Below are positions 53,881 through 63,116 of a stretch of 64,000 nt of DNA, in pieces (the stretch's first letter is position 1; each line of letters starts with the position of its first letter). The DNA lies in contig JANQPO010000004.1 of the NCBI GenBank assembly GCA_028289445.1, positions 1 to 64,000 on the forward strand, given 5' to 3'. The DNA comes from Tepidamorphaceae bacterium (lineage in GTDB: Bacteria; Pseudomonadota; Alphaproteobacteria; Rhizobiales; JAKSCL01). The position numbers and the translations under genes are program-made. The notes under the pieces are model-generated. The model searched no databases, was not told where the DNA came from, and saw nothing but the letters and a program-made list of their open reading frames with translations.

Positions 53881-54807
53881 ATGGACGATCTTTGGACCGG
53901 CGAAGGGTACGACCCAGTGGATCTAAGGGTCGATCCAAAGCCGTCACGGGACCAAAAGTCTCACAACGGCGGATTGCACGGCACCCAGCGGGAAGCGCTG
54001 ATCACCATGATTCAACGCAAGATCGTCCCGGCCACGGCTGTGCATGTCGCTTGGTCATCGGGCTCGCTTGACTGGAACGATACCTTTCGAGCCAGCGATT
54101 TGCGCCGGTTCTGCGAAATTGCCTACGCAACGACCGCGAGCCGCACCACGGAGAAGTTGACGCAGTTTCTGGACGGACTGAAACTCTCGGCGCAACGCAA
54201 AATTACATTCCTCCAGGCGACGGCGCGTTGTCTTGGAGACGACTGGGTCGGCGATCGGCGCTCTTTTCTCGACGTCACCGTCGCAATGACTCGGCTGCAG
54301 ACTCTTCTCCGGCAGCTTTGTCAAAATGATCGTCAGGCGCCCGCGCCTGCCACGTCGCGGTCGGTTTTGCTGGCATGTCCGCCGGGAGAGCAGCACGTGT
54401 TCGGGCTCCAAATCGTTGAAGCCCTGTTTCGCTCGGCCGGATGGCGAACCACCTATTCGGAGCCCAAGACTCTGGGAGAGTTCAAGTCGGCTGTCGGTAA
54501 CGCATCAAACGACGTGATCTGCCTGTCGTGGTCGAGCGGATTTCTGGCCAATCGCGTTTCCGACTGCCTGAAAGCCATCATCCGCCTCCACCAAGCGCCT
54601 ATGGTATTGGCCGGTGGCTATGCGGCGGAAAGAAATCGAAATTGGCTTGCCAAACAAGGTGTTGACCATGTGTGTGCCAGCCCGGCTTCGGCGTTGCAAT
54701 GGGCCAACGAAGCGTGTAGGTCGGCGATGCCGTTCGATACGGCGGAACTGAGTAGATTTACGCAGCACTCATACGGCGGTGCCGGAGCAGTGCCGCAGGC
54801 AGTGTGA
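53881..54807 (+). CDS. aerR: AerR/PpaA-family regulator, copy 2
   Basis: The protein of about 308 aa has a helical region with SFLDVTVAMTRLQTLL. A cobalamin-binding fold follows, with the His in PGEQHVFGLQIVEALFRSAGW and a glycine-rich VLAGGYA strand. It overlaps ppsR copy 2 by 4 bases, the classic aerR-ppsR arrangement in which AerR binds cobalamin and antagonises CrtJ/PpsR in the light. ATG 53881 (or GTG 53875) is the likely start. Compared with copy 1 (14240-15106), the N-terminal extension differs. Confidence 0.9.
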   Translation: MDDLWTGEGYDPVDLRVDPKPSRDQKSHNGGLHGTQREALITMIQRKIVPATAVHVAWSSGSLDWNDTFRASDLRRFCEIAYATTASRTTEKLTQFLDGLKLSAQRKITFLQATARCLGDDWVGDRRSFLDVTVAMTRLQTLLRQLCQNDRQAPAPATSRSVLLACPPGEQHVFGLQIVEALFRSAGWRTTYSEPKTLGEFKSAVGNASNDVICLSWSSGFLANRVSDCLKAIIRLHQAPMVLAGGYAAERNRNWLAKQGVDHVCASPASALQWANEACRSAMPFDTAELSRFTQHSYGGAGAVPQAV

Positions 54808-56249
54808 ACCACGGCATGGACAAACAGGCGACCTGGGCGAAGCACCGGGTCTTCGGTCGTTCTGCGTCTCTCTTTGAGAGCCTCGGCGGCGAAGACTTGT
54901 CCCACCTCCTATCTATCGGCGCGGACGTAACACTGATTGTCTCCGAAAACGGCCTCATAGAGGATGTCGCCTATCGTGACACGTCGCTTGGCGACTACAA
55001 CATCGATTCCTGGATCGGCAAATCCTGGCGCGATACGGTAACGGTGGAGAGCGTCGAAAAGATCGACGCCTTGATGGCGGAAAGCACGAAGGTCGGGGTA
55101 ACTCGCCGGCGCCAGGTCAACCATCCGGCAAAGGATCATCCGGATCTGCCGATCGACTACATGGTCGTCACGGTGAAGGATGCGCCTCTGCGTGTCGTAC
55201 TTGGCGCGGATCTGCGCCAATTCGCCCAGATCCAACAACGCCTCGTCGAAGCGCAAATGGAGTTGGAGGCTGAGTACCGCAAGATCCGTGAGGCCGAGGG
55301 GCGATATCGAACCATATTCCAGTTGTCGAATGCCGCCATGGTGGTCGTCGATCCCAAGGCGCGCAAAATTCTCGACGCCAACGCGGCGGCCGCAAGGCTC
55401 ATCGGCAGATCGCCGCAAAAACTTGTCGGCGAGTCCATTTTGACCCTCTTCCCGCGTGCCAACCACACCAAGGTCACCGAGGTGTTTTCAGAGGCGCACT
55501 ATCGCGGCGAGTCGCAAACCACGAATGTCCCGCTTTCGGCGACCGACAGCGAAATTGTGCTCGACATCGATCCCTACCGGGAGTTCGGCCAGAACAACCT
55601 TCTTTTGACCATCGACGCCGATCATCACGACGATCATGCGGCATCGCTTGGCAATGATGCCAAGAGCCTCATGGACAGCCTACCGGAAAGCATCGCGACG
55701 ACCGATAGCAAAGGCATTGTGCTCGACGTCAACGATCAGTTTCTCGACCTCATCCAGGTTCTGCACCGGGATCGCGTGATCGGCAGAAATCTGAACAACT
55801 GGCTGGGCGCATCGTCCGTCGATCTCCAGGTCTTGCTGTCGAGAGTGAGGGAAGAGGATCGCGTCCAACAGTTCTCCACCATCGTGCGCGATGAACTGGG
55901 CGGCAGTCACCAGATGACCGTTTCAGCGGCGAGGCATGCCAAGAACGGATCCGAGGAGCGCGTAGGATTTCTCTTGACCCGAGCCACGGCACGCGAAAGC
56001 GGCGTCAATTTCCCATCCGGCTCGGTCACGCGTGAACCATCGGACTTCTCTGAACTCGTGGGCCGCGTACCGTTGAAGGAACTGATCCGCGAAGCCGTCG
56101 ATGTCATCGAGCGGCTGTCGATCGAAGCGGCCCTGCGCCAGACCGGCAACAATCGCGCATCGGCCGCCGACATGTTGGGCCTGAGCCGGCAGAGTCTTTA
56201 CATCAAGCTCAAGCGTTATGGGCTTGAGGACTTCGGCGCCAGCGAATAG
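54804..56249 (+). CDS. ppsR: PpsR/CrtJ-family regulator, copy 2 (cysteine-free)
   Basis: The 481-aa protein has an N-terminal PAS-like domain, linker, two PAS domains and a Fis-type HTH (ASAADMLGLSRQSLYIKLKRYGL). No cysteine occurs anywhere in its sequence: the HTH position that is Cys in copy 1 is Ser (ERLSIEAAL). It therefore cannot use a thiol redox switch and must respond through partners such as AerR or through PAS ligands. It starts at GTG 54804 (GTGA overlap with aerR) or ATG 54816. The 46-bp palindrome with PpsR operators lies just downstream, in front of bchG. Confidence 0.95.
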   Translation: MNHGMDKQATWAKHRVFGRSASLFESLGGEDLSHLLSIGADVTLIVSENGLIEDVAYRDTSLGDYNIDSWIGKSWRDTVTVESVEKIDALMAESTKVGVTRRRQVNHPAKDHPDLPIDYMVVTVKDAPLRVVLGADLRQFAQIQQRLVEAQMELEAEYRKIREAEGRYRTIFQLSNAAMVVVDPKARKILDANAAAARLIGRSPQKLVGESILTLFPRANHTKVTEVFSEAHYRGESQTTNVPLSATDSEIVLDIDPYREFGQNNLLLTIDADHHDDHAASLGNDAKSLMDSLPESIATTDSKGIVLDVNDQFLDLIQVLHRDRVIGRNLNNWLGASSVDLQVLLSRVREEDRVQQFSTIVRDELGGSHQMTVSAARHAKNGSEERVGFLLTRATARESGVNFPSGSVTREPSDFSELVGRVPLKELIREAVDVIERLSIEAALRQTGNNRASAADMLGLSRQSLYIKLKRYGLEDFGASE

Positions 56250-56273
56250 CCAAACATCGCAGGCAAACATACT

Positions 56274-56291
56274 TGTCAAGAGAGAGTGACA
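56274..56291. promoter_or_regulatory. PpsR/CrtJ operator upstream of bchG, site 1
   Basis: TGTCAAGAGAGAGTGACA matches TGT-N12-ACA. It partly overlaps the left arm of the 46-bp palindrome at 56281-56326, and its start is 21 bases from the second site. Confidence 0.8.
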
Positions 56292-56326
56292 GACTGTCAA
56301 TTTAAATTGACAGTCTGTCACTCTCT
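56281..56326. repeat. 46-bp perfect palindrome before bchG
   Basis: The two 23-base arms, running from AGAGAGTGACAG to its complement CTGTCACTCTCT, are perfectly complementary and meet at the TTT/AAA centre between 56303 and 56304. The middle 18 bases are a symmetric PpsR operator. The element lies between the ppsR stop (56249) and the bchG start (56342). It may be a cooperative operator, a transcript hairpin that ends ppsR mRNA, or both; no T-tract follows. Confidence 0.9.
56295..56312. promoter_or_regulatory. PpsR/CrtJ operator upstream of bchG, site 2 (fully symmetric)
   Basis: TGTCAATTTAAATTGACA is a fully palindromic match to TGT-N12-ACA at the centre of the 46-bp palindrome, 29 bases before the bchG start. 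It is the most symmetric PpsR site in the window. Confidence 0.88.
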
Positions 56327-56341
56327 CCGTAGCATTCGCGC

Positions 56342-57265
56342 ATGGCATTTCATGCTGTGACAAGCGAGCGGCCAATGGTTCCCGCACCGAGCGCGGTGCT
56401 GGCGCTGCTGAAGCCTATTACGTGGTTCCCACCCATGTGGGCCTATGCCTGCGGCGCGGTTTCCGCCGGTGCCGCGACTGGCGAGCGCTGGCCCTATGTG
56501 CTCGGCGGCGTACTGCTTGCCGGACCTCTCGTTTGCGGGGCCAGCCAGGCGGTGAACGATTGGTTCGACCGCCATGTCGACGCCATCAACGAGCCGGATC
56601 GCGTCATACCCTCGGGCCGGATGCCTGGGCGATGGGGCCTTTATGTTGCGATCGCCATGTCCGCTTTGTCGCTTGCGCTGGCGACATTTCTCGGACCGGT
56701 CGTCGTCTTGGCCACGGTGATCGGATTGATCTTCGCTTGGGCCTATAGCGCGCCTCCGTTCCGGTTGAAGAAGAACGGTTGGTTCGGCAACGCGGCAGTC
56801 GGCTTTTCCTATGAGAGCTTGCCGTGGATCACTGCCGCCGCAGCCGCCTTTGGCACCCTCCCCCCGATCCCGATCATTGTAATCGCCATTCTCTATGGTA
56901 TCGGCGCCCACGGCATCATGACACTCAACGATTTCAAATCGATCGAGGGCGACCGGCAGATGGGGCTGGCCTCGCTGCCGGCCATGCTGGGTGCTGATCG
57001 TGCGGCGCGCGTCGCGTGCGGCATCATGGCGAGCGCTCAAATCGGTGTCGTGGCCGCGCTGGTTGCGTGGGATCAGCCCTGGCACGCCGGCATCGTCGCC
57101 TGTCTGCTCATTGCTCAGCTTGCCTGCATGGGCCGCTTGTTGCGGGACCCGAAACGCCATGCCGTGTGGTACAGCGCCGTCGGCGTCGGACTTTACGTCA
57201 GCGGTATGATGGTCAGCGCCGTCGCGCTTATGACGGTCGCCGGCGCATCATCGGTTGGAGGGTGA
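56342..57265 (+). CDS. bchG: Bacteriochlorophyll synthase
   Basis: This 307-aa UbiA-type prenyltransferase has about eight membrane spans. The first prenyl-diphosphate motif is QAVNDWFDRHVDAINEPDR and the second is TLNDFKSIEGDRQMG. It esterifies bacteriochlorophyllide a with geranylgeranyl diphosphate. ATG 56342 or 56375 could be the start. It is followed by a PucC-family gene and bchP. Confidence 0.96.
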   Translation: MAFHAVTSERPMVPAPSAVLALLKPITWFPPMWAYACGAVSAGAATGERWPYVLGGVLLAGPLVCGASQAVNDWFDRHVDAINEPDRVIPSGRMPGRWGLYVAIAMSALSLALATFLGPVVVLATVIGLIFAWAYSAPPFRLKKNGWFGNAAVGFSYESLPWITAAAAAFGTLPPIPIIVIAILYGIGAHGIMTLNDFKSIEGDRQMGLASLPAMLGADRAARVACGIMASAQIGVVAALVAWDQPWHAGIVACLLIAQLACMGRLLRDPKRHAVWYSAVGVGLYVSGMMVSAVALMTVAGASSVGG

Positions 57266-57266
57266 T

Positions 57267-58619
57267 GTGACGAAGGCATTCAACACACCCGGACTGAGTT
57301 GGTTTTCCATCATCCGCCTTGGATTGGTGCAAGCCGCACTTGGCGCCATCGTCGTCTTGACGACTTCGACGCTGAACCGCGTCATGGTGGTCGAGCTAGC
57401 GCTTGCCGCTGTCATTCCAGGCGCGCTCGTGGGCCTACACTATGCGATCCAGATCCTCCGACCCGTTTGGGGACACGGATCCGACCGTGGAGGCAACCGC
57501 ACACGCTGGATCATCGGCGGTATCGCGCTGCTCGCGGTCGCCGGCACCGGTGCGGCGGCCAGCACATTTCTGTTTGAGATCGATTTCACGCTCGGTCTGG
57601 CCGCGGGCCTGGTGAGTTTCGCGTTGATCGGCCTTGGGATCGGCGCATCCGGCACGTCGCTCCTGGCTCTCCTCGCCAGCCGGACCGCGCCCGCGCGCCG
57701 CCCGGCGGCTGCCACCATCGTCTGGATGATGATGATCGCCGGGATCGTGATCACCGCGATCGTGTCCGGGCAGTTTCTAGACCCCTATTCGCACGCCCGT
57801 CTGGTGGCCGTGACCGGCATTGCTGGCCTGCTCGCCCTGGTCATCGCGAGCCTTGCGGTGTTCGGTATCGAAAGACGTTCGGCACCGGTCCGCGACCCCG
57901 CCCGCCCGACGCGCAACGCGGTGGGCTTCCTGGAAAGCCTTGCCGACGCATGGGCCGACCGCAAAGCCCGCATCTTCACGATCTTCGTCTTCATGTCGAT
58001 GCTGGCCTACTCCATGCAAGACCTAATCCTTGAGCCCTTCGGCGGCCTTGTCTTCGGGATGACGCCAGGCGAAACGACGCAGCTTTCAGGCGTCCAACAT
58101 GGCGGCGTTCTTCTCGGCATGGCGATGGTCGGCTTACTCGGCAGTCTGATGGCGCGCCGCAAACCAGCGATCTTGCGGTTTTTCGTCATCTCTGGCTGTT
58201 TGGGATCGGCAGCCGCGCTTGGCCTTCTTTCAATCGCACACAGCTACGCGCCCGCTTGGCCCTTGAAAGTCAATATCTTCGTGCTCGGCTTCGCCAACGG
58301 CGCCTTTGCGGTTGCGGCAATCGGCATGATGATGGCGCTGGCGGGCGCCGGCAAGAAGTCTCGCGAAGGGATCCGCATGGGACTGTGGGGCGCCGCGCAG
58401 GCAATTGCCTTTGGGCTTGGCGGGTTCCTGGGCACGGTTGCGCTCGACAGCGTTCGGGCGCTAACCGGCGAAGTCGGCCCGTCCTTCGCCGTCGTGTTTG
58501 CGGGTGAAGCTGCGCTGTTCTTCGTCTCGGCGCTGATCGCAACGAAGATCGGTGACGGTTCAGCCGAGCGCCGACCAGATGCCGGACTCGCCACCCCACC
58601 CATGCAGCCGGCGGAGTGA
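57267..58619 (+). CDS. PucC-family MFS transporter next to bchG/bchP
   Basis: This protein of about 450 aa with 12 predicted membrane spans has the family motif TTSTLNRVMVVELALAAVIPG and is related to LhaA (43493-44926). A member in this bchG-X-bchP position is common in purple bacteria; proposed roles are in light-harvesting assembly or pigment handling. GTG 57267 follows GGAGGG at good spacing, so it is preferred over ATG 57255. It overlaps bchP by 4 bases. Confidence 0.9.
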   Translation: MTKAFNTPGLSWFSIIRLGLVQAALGAIVVLTTSTLNRVMVVELALAAVIPGALVGLHYAIQILRPVWGHGSDRGGNRTRWIIGGIALLAVAGTGAAASTFLFEIDFTLGLAAGLVSFALIGLGIGASGTSLLALLASRTAPARRPAAATIVWMMMIAGIVITAIVSGQFLDPYSHARLVAVTGIAGLLALVIASLAVFGIERRSAPVRDPARPTRNAVGFLESLADAWADRKARIFTIFVFMSMLAYSMQDLILEPFGGLVFGMTPGETTQLSGVQHGGVLLGMAMVGLLGSLMARRKPAILRFFVISGCLGSAAALGLLSIAHSYAPAWPLKVNIFVLGFANGAFAVAAIGMMMALAGAGKKSREGIRMGLWGAAQAIAFGLGGFLGTVALDSVRALTGEVGPSFAVVFAGEAALFFVSALIATKIGDGSAERRPDAGLATPPMQPAE

Positions 58620-59806
58620 GTGGCGTGACCGTCGATCACGATGTCATTGTCGTCGGCGGCGGGCCTTCCGGCGCAACGGCCGCGCAGGCCCTTGCTGAAG
58701 CCGGTCGCGACGTCCTGCTTCTCGATCGCGACGGCCGCATCAAGCCTTGCGGTGGCGCCATTCCAACGCGTTGCATTGCCGATTTCGATATCCCCCAGAG
58801 CTTGCTGAAGGCAAAGATCGGTGCCGCCCGCATCGTCGGACCGAGCGGGGTCCATGTCGACATGGAGATCGGCGATATTGGCTATGTCGGCATGGTCGAT
58901 CGGGATGAATTCGATCCGTGGCTACGCGACCGGGCCGAACGCGCCGGGGCACAGCGCCTGACGGGCGTCTTCAAGGGCCTCGACCGGAATACCGACGGCA
59001 CGGTCGCGGCCCGCTTTGCCGGACCCGAAGGTGACGTGACGAAGACGGCACGTCTCGTCATCGGCGCCGATGGCGCCAACTCGGCGGTCCGGCGCGCGGT
59101 CTTCGGGCCGAACAAACGGCCGCCCTACGTTTTCGCCTATCACGAGATCATCAAGGCACCGGAGACCAACTCCGAGGCTTATGACAGCCGGCGTTGCGAC
59201 GTCATCTATCAGGGCGAGATTTCACCGGACTTCTACGGCTGGGTCTTTCCCCACGGTTCCCATGCCAGCGTCGGTTGCGGCTCGGCCGTCAAGGGTCACA
59301 GCCTGCGCGGCGCGACGGAGATGCTGCGCAAAGCGGCAGGACTTGAGGACGCAGAAACCGTGCGGGAGGAAGGGGCACCGCTGCCGCTGAAACCCATGCG
59401 GCGCTGGGACGATAGTCGAAACGTCGTGCTGGCCGGCGATGCGGCAGGTGTCGTCGCGCCGTCGTCCGGCGAAGGCATCTACTACGCTATGCTAAGCGGT
59501 CAACTATGCGCCGAGGCGGCCGAAGCCTGTCTGGCGACCGGCACCGCGCGCCATCTGCGCACTGCGCGCCGCCGCTTCATGCGCGAGCACGGGCGGGTCT
59601 TCATGATCCTGGGTTGGCTGCAGGCGATCTGGTATCGCTCCGACAAGCGGCGCGAACAGTTCGTCAAAATGTGTGCCGATGCCGACGTTCAGCGGCTTAC
59701 CTGGGAGTCGTATCTCAACAAGCGCCTCGTCCGCCGCGAGCCGATGGCCCATATGCGTGTCCTGGTCAAGGATGTGCAGCAATTGCTGGGACTGCCGGCT
59801 CGGTGA
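58616..59806 (+). CDS. bchP: Geranylgeranyl diphosphate/bacteriochlorophyll reductase
   Basis: The 396-aa flavoprotein has dinucleotide-binding motif VIVVGGGPSGATAAQALAEAG and the KPCGGAIPTRC segment, with VLAGDAAGVVAPSSGEGIYYA later. It reduces the geranylgeranyl tail to phytyl. The start is GTG 58616 (overlap) or GTG 58625. Its stop overlaps the next small gene (GTGA). Confidence 0.96.
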   Translation: MSGVTVDHDVIVVGGGPSGATAAQALAEAGRDVLLLDRDGRIKPCGGAIPTRCIADFDIPQSLLKAKIGAARIVGPSGVHVDMEIGDIGYVGMVDRDEFDPWLRDRAERAGAQRLTGVFKGLDRNTDGTVAARFAGPEGDVTKTARLVIGADGANSAVRRAVFGPNKRPPYVFAYHEIIKAPETNSEAYDSRRCDVIYQGEISPDFYGWVFPHGSHASVGCGSAVKGHSLRGATEMLRKAAGLEDAETVREEGAPLPLKPMRRWDDSRNVVLAGDAAGVVAPSSGEGIYYAMLSGQLCAEAAEACLATGTARHLRTARRRFMREHGRVFMILGWLQAIWYRSDKRREQFVKMCADADVQRLTWESYLNKRLVRREPMAHMRVLVKDVQQLLGLPAR

Positions 59807-60087
59807 CGGAACCAGGCGTTTTGGCGTCCTTCATTCAATCCGGACGTGTCGCCGATCTGGCGATCATAATCTTGGTCGCCGAGACAATTGCGCTCGTCCT
59901 TTGGACGCGTCGCCGCGGTATGCAACTGCCATCCGGTTTGGTGAGCAACGCGGTTTCAGGTGTCTGCCTCTTGCTCGCCTTGCGCGCCGCACTGACCGGG
60001 TCAGGAGCCGTGATGATCGCGGTCTGGCTCGCCGCCGGTTTCGTCGGTCATCTCGTCGACGTCGTGACTCGCCTCAGGCCCCGCTAA
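59803..60087 (+). CDS. Small membrane protein after bchP
   Basis: Starting from GTG 59803, which overlaps the bchP stop, this 94-aa frame has about three hydrophobic segments (VADLAIIILVAETIALVLW, LVSNAVSGVCLLLALRA and VMIAVWLAAGFVGHLVDVV). It is tightly coupled to bchP and ends 14 bases inside the opposite-strand tspO. Similar unnamed small membrane genes follow bchP in other clusters; function unknown. Confidence 0.8.
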   Translation: MTEPGVLASFIQSGRVADLAIIILVAETIALVLWTRRRGMQLPSGLVSNAVSGVCLLLALRAALTGSGAVMIAVWLAAGFVGHLVDVVTRLRPR

Positions 60088-60541
60088 GGCCGGGAGCCAA
60101 GTTCGGGTTCATGCGCCAGACCCGCCAGTTCAGCGCGGCGGCGATTGTTACCCACACGAGGTAGGGCAAGAACATCGAGGCCGCCCACGGTGAGGTCGTC
60201 GCGGCCACGCCTATAAACGCGGCGATCACCAGCCACAACACGACGACATCGACAAACGCCCAGTCCATCCGTCGCAATCCGAAGAAGAACGCCGACCATG
60301 CGGCGTTGAGCGCCAGTTGCGCGCCCCAAAGCACAAGCGCAAGTCCGAGACCCGCATCCCGCCAAACGAGCCAGCCGGCGATGCCGATCAAGACATAAAG
60401 CGGAGTCCAGACAACCGGGAACACCCAGTTCGCCGGTGTCCAACCCGGTTTCTTCAGTGTCTCATACCAGGGACCGGGTTTGAAGAGCGCACCCGACATC
60501 GCGGTCGCAAAGACGAGGGCGATAAACACGGCGATATCCAT
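60074..60541 (-). CDS. tspO: TspO/MBR-family tryptophan-rich sensory protein
   Basis: The 155-aa protein has five membrane spans and the TspO signature residues: GPWYETLKKPGWTPANWVFPVVW near the N-terminus and WGAQLALNAAWSAFFFGLRR. In Rhodobacter TspO negatively affects photosynthesis genes, probably through tetrapyrrole efflux or sensing. It is the last gene of bchE-bchJ-tspO. Confidence 0.95.
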   Translation of the reverse strand: MDIAVFIALVFATAMSGALFKPGPWYETLKKPGWTPANWVFPVVWTPLYVLIGIAGWLVWRDAGLGLALVLWGAQLALNAAWSAFFFGLRRMDWAFVDVVVLWLVIAAFIGVAATTSPWAASMFLPYLVWVTIAAALNWRVWRMNPNLAPGLSGA

Positions 60542-60606
60542 CCCCGCCTACCTAAGTCAGTTTGACGTTGCGGCAAGCTATCGCAGAACCGGGGACATGA
60601 ACACGC

Positions 60607-61242
60607 TTAAGGTTGAGCAGAGCGCCGCGACGTAATCTCGAACCGGCAGACCGCCCCGCCATCGCGGCAGCAGTCTCGATGCCTGACACGTGAGCCAGGG
60701 GCCACAAGGCACTGAAACAGGCGCTCGAACACGGCGACATGCCAAACGCAGCCTGGCATGGTGATCGGATTGTTGGTGATCTCGATAATGTGCGGTGACC
60801 CGGCTTGGACCGTCACCCCGCCGGATCCGGCGAACGTCCACGCATGTCGTGCAATCGCCTGCAACAACAGCGGTGCGGCAAGCGGCGCCGGGAGCACGGT
60901 CAAGGTCAGCCTCGCAAACGCCGGGATGCGATGGGCGATCACATAATCGGCCGTCCGAGCGCCGGCTTCGCGCGCCACTTCTAAGGCCGTGGTTCGATCG
61001 AGGCCGCTGAAGAGCGCGTCGAAAAGCGCCCAAGCCTTGCGTTCACTGACCATGTCCGTCGGCGACGCGACCAACATGTCGGTCAGTCCGGCGTTCTCGA
61101 AAACCGAGTGCGCCCAGGCGTCGCCAAGACGATCCCTCAGGACCTCGCCAATTTGGATGATGGCGTTCGGCCCGACGCGCGCCGAGGCGGCATCGGCCGC
61201 TGCCCCCACTTCCAGATCGGCAATCGTGGCGGCATGGGCCAT
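60607..61242 (-). CDS. bchJ: BchJ, V4R-domain protein
   Basis: This 211-aa protein has a V4R/heme-NO-binding-like fold with C-terminal cysteines in RVRHRDCCRDGGAVCRFEI. BchJ was once called the 4-vinyl reductase, but other enzymes do that step; a carrier or stabilising role for vinyl intermediates is now thought more likely. ATG 61242 lies 7 bases after bchE. Confidence 0.92.
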   Translation of the reverse strand: MAHAATIADLEVGAAADAASARVGPNAIIQIGEVLRDRLGDAWAHSVFENAGLTDMLVASPTDMVSERKAWALFDALFSGLDRTTALEVAREAGARTADYVIAHRIPAFARLTLTVLPAPLAAPLLLQAIARHAWTFAGSGGVTVQAGSPHIIEITNNPITMPGCVWHVAVFERLFQCLVAPGSRVRHRDCCRDGGAVCRFEITSRRSAQP

Positions 61243-61249
61243 TGTGCGC

Positions 61250-62884
61250 TCAGTGCACCGCGCCGACCGCCGGCCGCTCGTCCACCTCCGGCAATTGTTG
61301 CGTGGACCCGCCACAGGCCTTCGCGGCGGCAACCCGCTCCTTGATCGACCGAAGCTTGGCGGCGCGGTCAGCCGCCGCTTCCCAGTCCTCCAACTGCGCG
61401 TCTGCGATCTTACGGCTGGAGTCGAAGTGGAAGTCGACTGTCTTCTTCGTCTGCGGGCCCCAATAGCCAACCTTGCCGAGATCGTAGAAGGTGCGCTGGA
61501 AGCCGGCCTTCATGAATGCCTTGAGGCAGCCAAGCAGGTATTTGCGCCGATATCCGGTGCCGCGCCAGGGATAGTGGAACAACGCCTTGATCATGTAGAA
61601 GCGGCGATAGTTGTGCATGACCCTATCAAGCAGGGTCGCGCGATCCATCGCGTCGGGCTTCATGATCGGCGTCACGAAATTGTATTTGGAGAAGTCGAAC
61701 ACCTCGACCTTGTCGCGAATCTCCTGATAGAGCGGCGAGAACGGCCAGGGCGTGTACATCGTCCAGTTGGCGAGATCCGGGTTCCAGTCGCGTGCGAACT
61801 GATAGGTCTCCTCCAACGTCTCCTCGGTCTCGTTGTCGAGCCCGACGATGAACTGAGCCTCGGTGAAGATATCCGCCTCGCGCAGAAGCCGGATCGCTTC
61901 CTTGTTCTGCTCCACCCGGGTTTCCTTGTTGAAGCGGTCGAGCTTCATCTGGGCGGCGGCCTCTGTGCCCAGCGAGATGTGAACGAGGCCGGCCTTGCGC
62001 CAAAGCGGCAGCATGTCTTTGTCACGTTGGATGTCGGTGACCCGGGTGTTGATGCCCCATTGCACGCGTTCCGGCAGGCCGCGCCTGATCAATTCATTGC
62101 AGAATTCGACGAACTTCTTGCGATTGATGGTCGGTTCTTCGTCCGCAAGAATGAAGAAGCCGACGCCGTGGTTCTCGACCAGGTCCTCGATCTCGTCAAC
62201 GACCTTGATGGGATCGCGGACGCGATAGTCGCGCCAGAACTTCCATTGCGAGCAAAATGAACAGGTGAATGGACATCCACGCGCCATGTTCGGGATGGCC
62301 AACCGCTTGCTGAGCGGGATGTAAACATATTTCTCCCACTCCAGGATCGACCAGTCCGGCACAATCCCGTCCAAATCCTTGACGGTCGGTGCGGCCGGCG
62401 TGGCGACGATCTCGGAGCCGTCGCGATAGGCAATGCCCTTGATATCCTTGCGATCGGCAAGCCACCGGCCTTCGGCCACAGCGGTGACGAGATTGACGAA
62501 GATCTCCTCGCCTTCGCCGCGCACGATGGCATCGATGTGGGGCGCTTCGGAGAGCACCTGCTTGTACATGAACGTAGCGTGGACACCACCGATCACCCGA
62601 ACCGCATCCGGACAGGCCTCTTTGGCAATCTCCAAAACGCGTTCCGCGACATAGATCGACGGCGTAATCGATGTCGTTCCGACGATGTCCGGCCGAAGCG
62701 CAGCGAGCCTGTCGTGCAGGTCGTCGTCCTCGACATGATTGGTCATCGCGTCGATGAAATGGACGTCCGTATAGCCGGCTTTTTTGACGGCACCGGTCAG
62801 ATAGGCGACCCAAGCGGGGGGCCAATTGCCGGCAATTTCCGCGCCGCCTGAATGATAATTCGGATGAACCAGGACAATGCGCAT
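61250..62884 (-). CDS. bchE: Anaerobic Mg-protoporphyrin IX monomethyl ester cyclase
   Basis: The 544-aa radical-SAM/cobalamin enzyme has an N-terminal B12-binding domain and the CX3CX2C motif in [13 protein letters not shown], with downstream radical SAM strands. It forms the isocyclic ring without O2. Its upstream region has a PpsR operator and an FNR-like site, fitting use at low oxygen. It complements AcsF (40104-41192). Confidence 0.97.
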   Translation of the reverse strand: MRIVLVHPNYHSGGAEIAGNWPPAWVAYLTGAVKKAGYTDVHFIDAMTNHVEDDDLHDRLAALRPDIVGTTSITPSIYVAERVLEIAKEACPDAVRVIGGVHATFMYKQVLSEAPHIDAIVRGEGEEIFVNLVTAVAEGRWLADRKDIKGIAYRDGSEIVATPAAPTVKDLDGIVPDWSILEWEKYVYIPLSKRLAIPNMARGCPFTCSFCSQWKFWRDYRVRDPIKVVDEIEDLVENHGVGFFILADEEPTINRKKFVEFCNELIRRGLPERVQWGINTRVTDIQRDKDMLPLWRKAGLVHISLGTEAAAQMKLDRFNKETRVEQNKEAIRLLREADIFTEAQFIVGLDNETEETLEETYQFARDWNPDLANWTMYTPWPFSPLYQEIRDKVEVFDFSKYNFVTPIMKPDAMDRATLLDRVMHNYRRFYMIKALFHYPWRGTGYRRKYLLGCLKAFMKAGFQRTFYDLGKVGYWGPQTKKTVDFHFDSSRKIADAQLEDWEAAADRAAKLRSIKERVAAAKACGGSTQQLPEVDERPAVGAVH

Positions 62885-62900
62885 GGGGAATATCCTCTTA

Positions 62901-62918
62901 TGTCAACTAAAATTGACA
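62901..62918. promoter_or_regulatory. PpsR/CrtJ operator upstream of bchE
   Basis: TGTCAACTAAAATTGACA matches TGT-N12-ACA with GTCAA/TTGAC arms, 16 bases before the bchE start. A one-mismatch copy (TGTCCATATTCATTGACG) at 62927-62944 keeps the 26-base spacing and overlaps the FNR-like site. Confidence 0.85.
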
Positions 62919-62938
62919 CATAAGAATGTCCATATTCA

Positions 62939-62952
62939 TTGACGTAAGTCAA
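62939..62952. promoter_or_regulatory. FNR/FixK-like site upstream of bchE
   Basis: TTGACGTAAGTCAA is a perfect dyad of the anaerobox type (TTGA-N6-TCAA, consensus TTGAT-N4-ATCAA). It lies 55 bases upstream of the bchE start, where an FnrL activator would be expected, because bchE is activated at low oxygen in related bacteria. It overlaps the degenerate second PpsR site, so repressor and activator may compete. Confidence 0.75.
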
Positions 62953-63116
62953 GGATTGGAAAACGCTGATCTCTCTAGCGCTGAGCCAACCTCGCTGTAT
63001 CGGTTTCATCTTCGATCGTTGGCTTCAAATCGCTGAACGATGGTATCGCCATTTCATCACAAAGCTTGTCCCCTCACCCAGCCCCAACGAATATCTGGCC
63101 GTGATAAAATTGGGCT

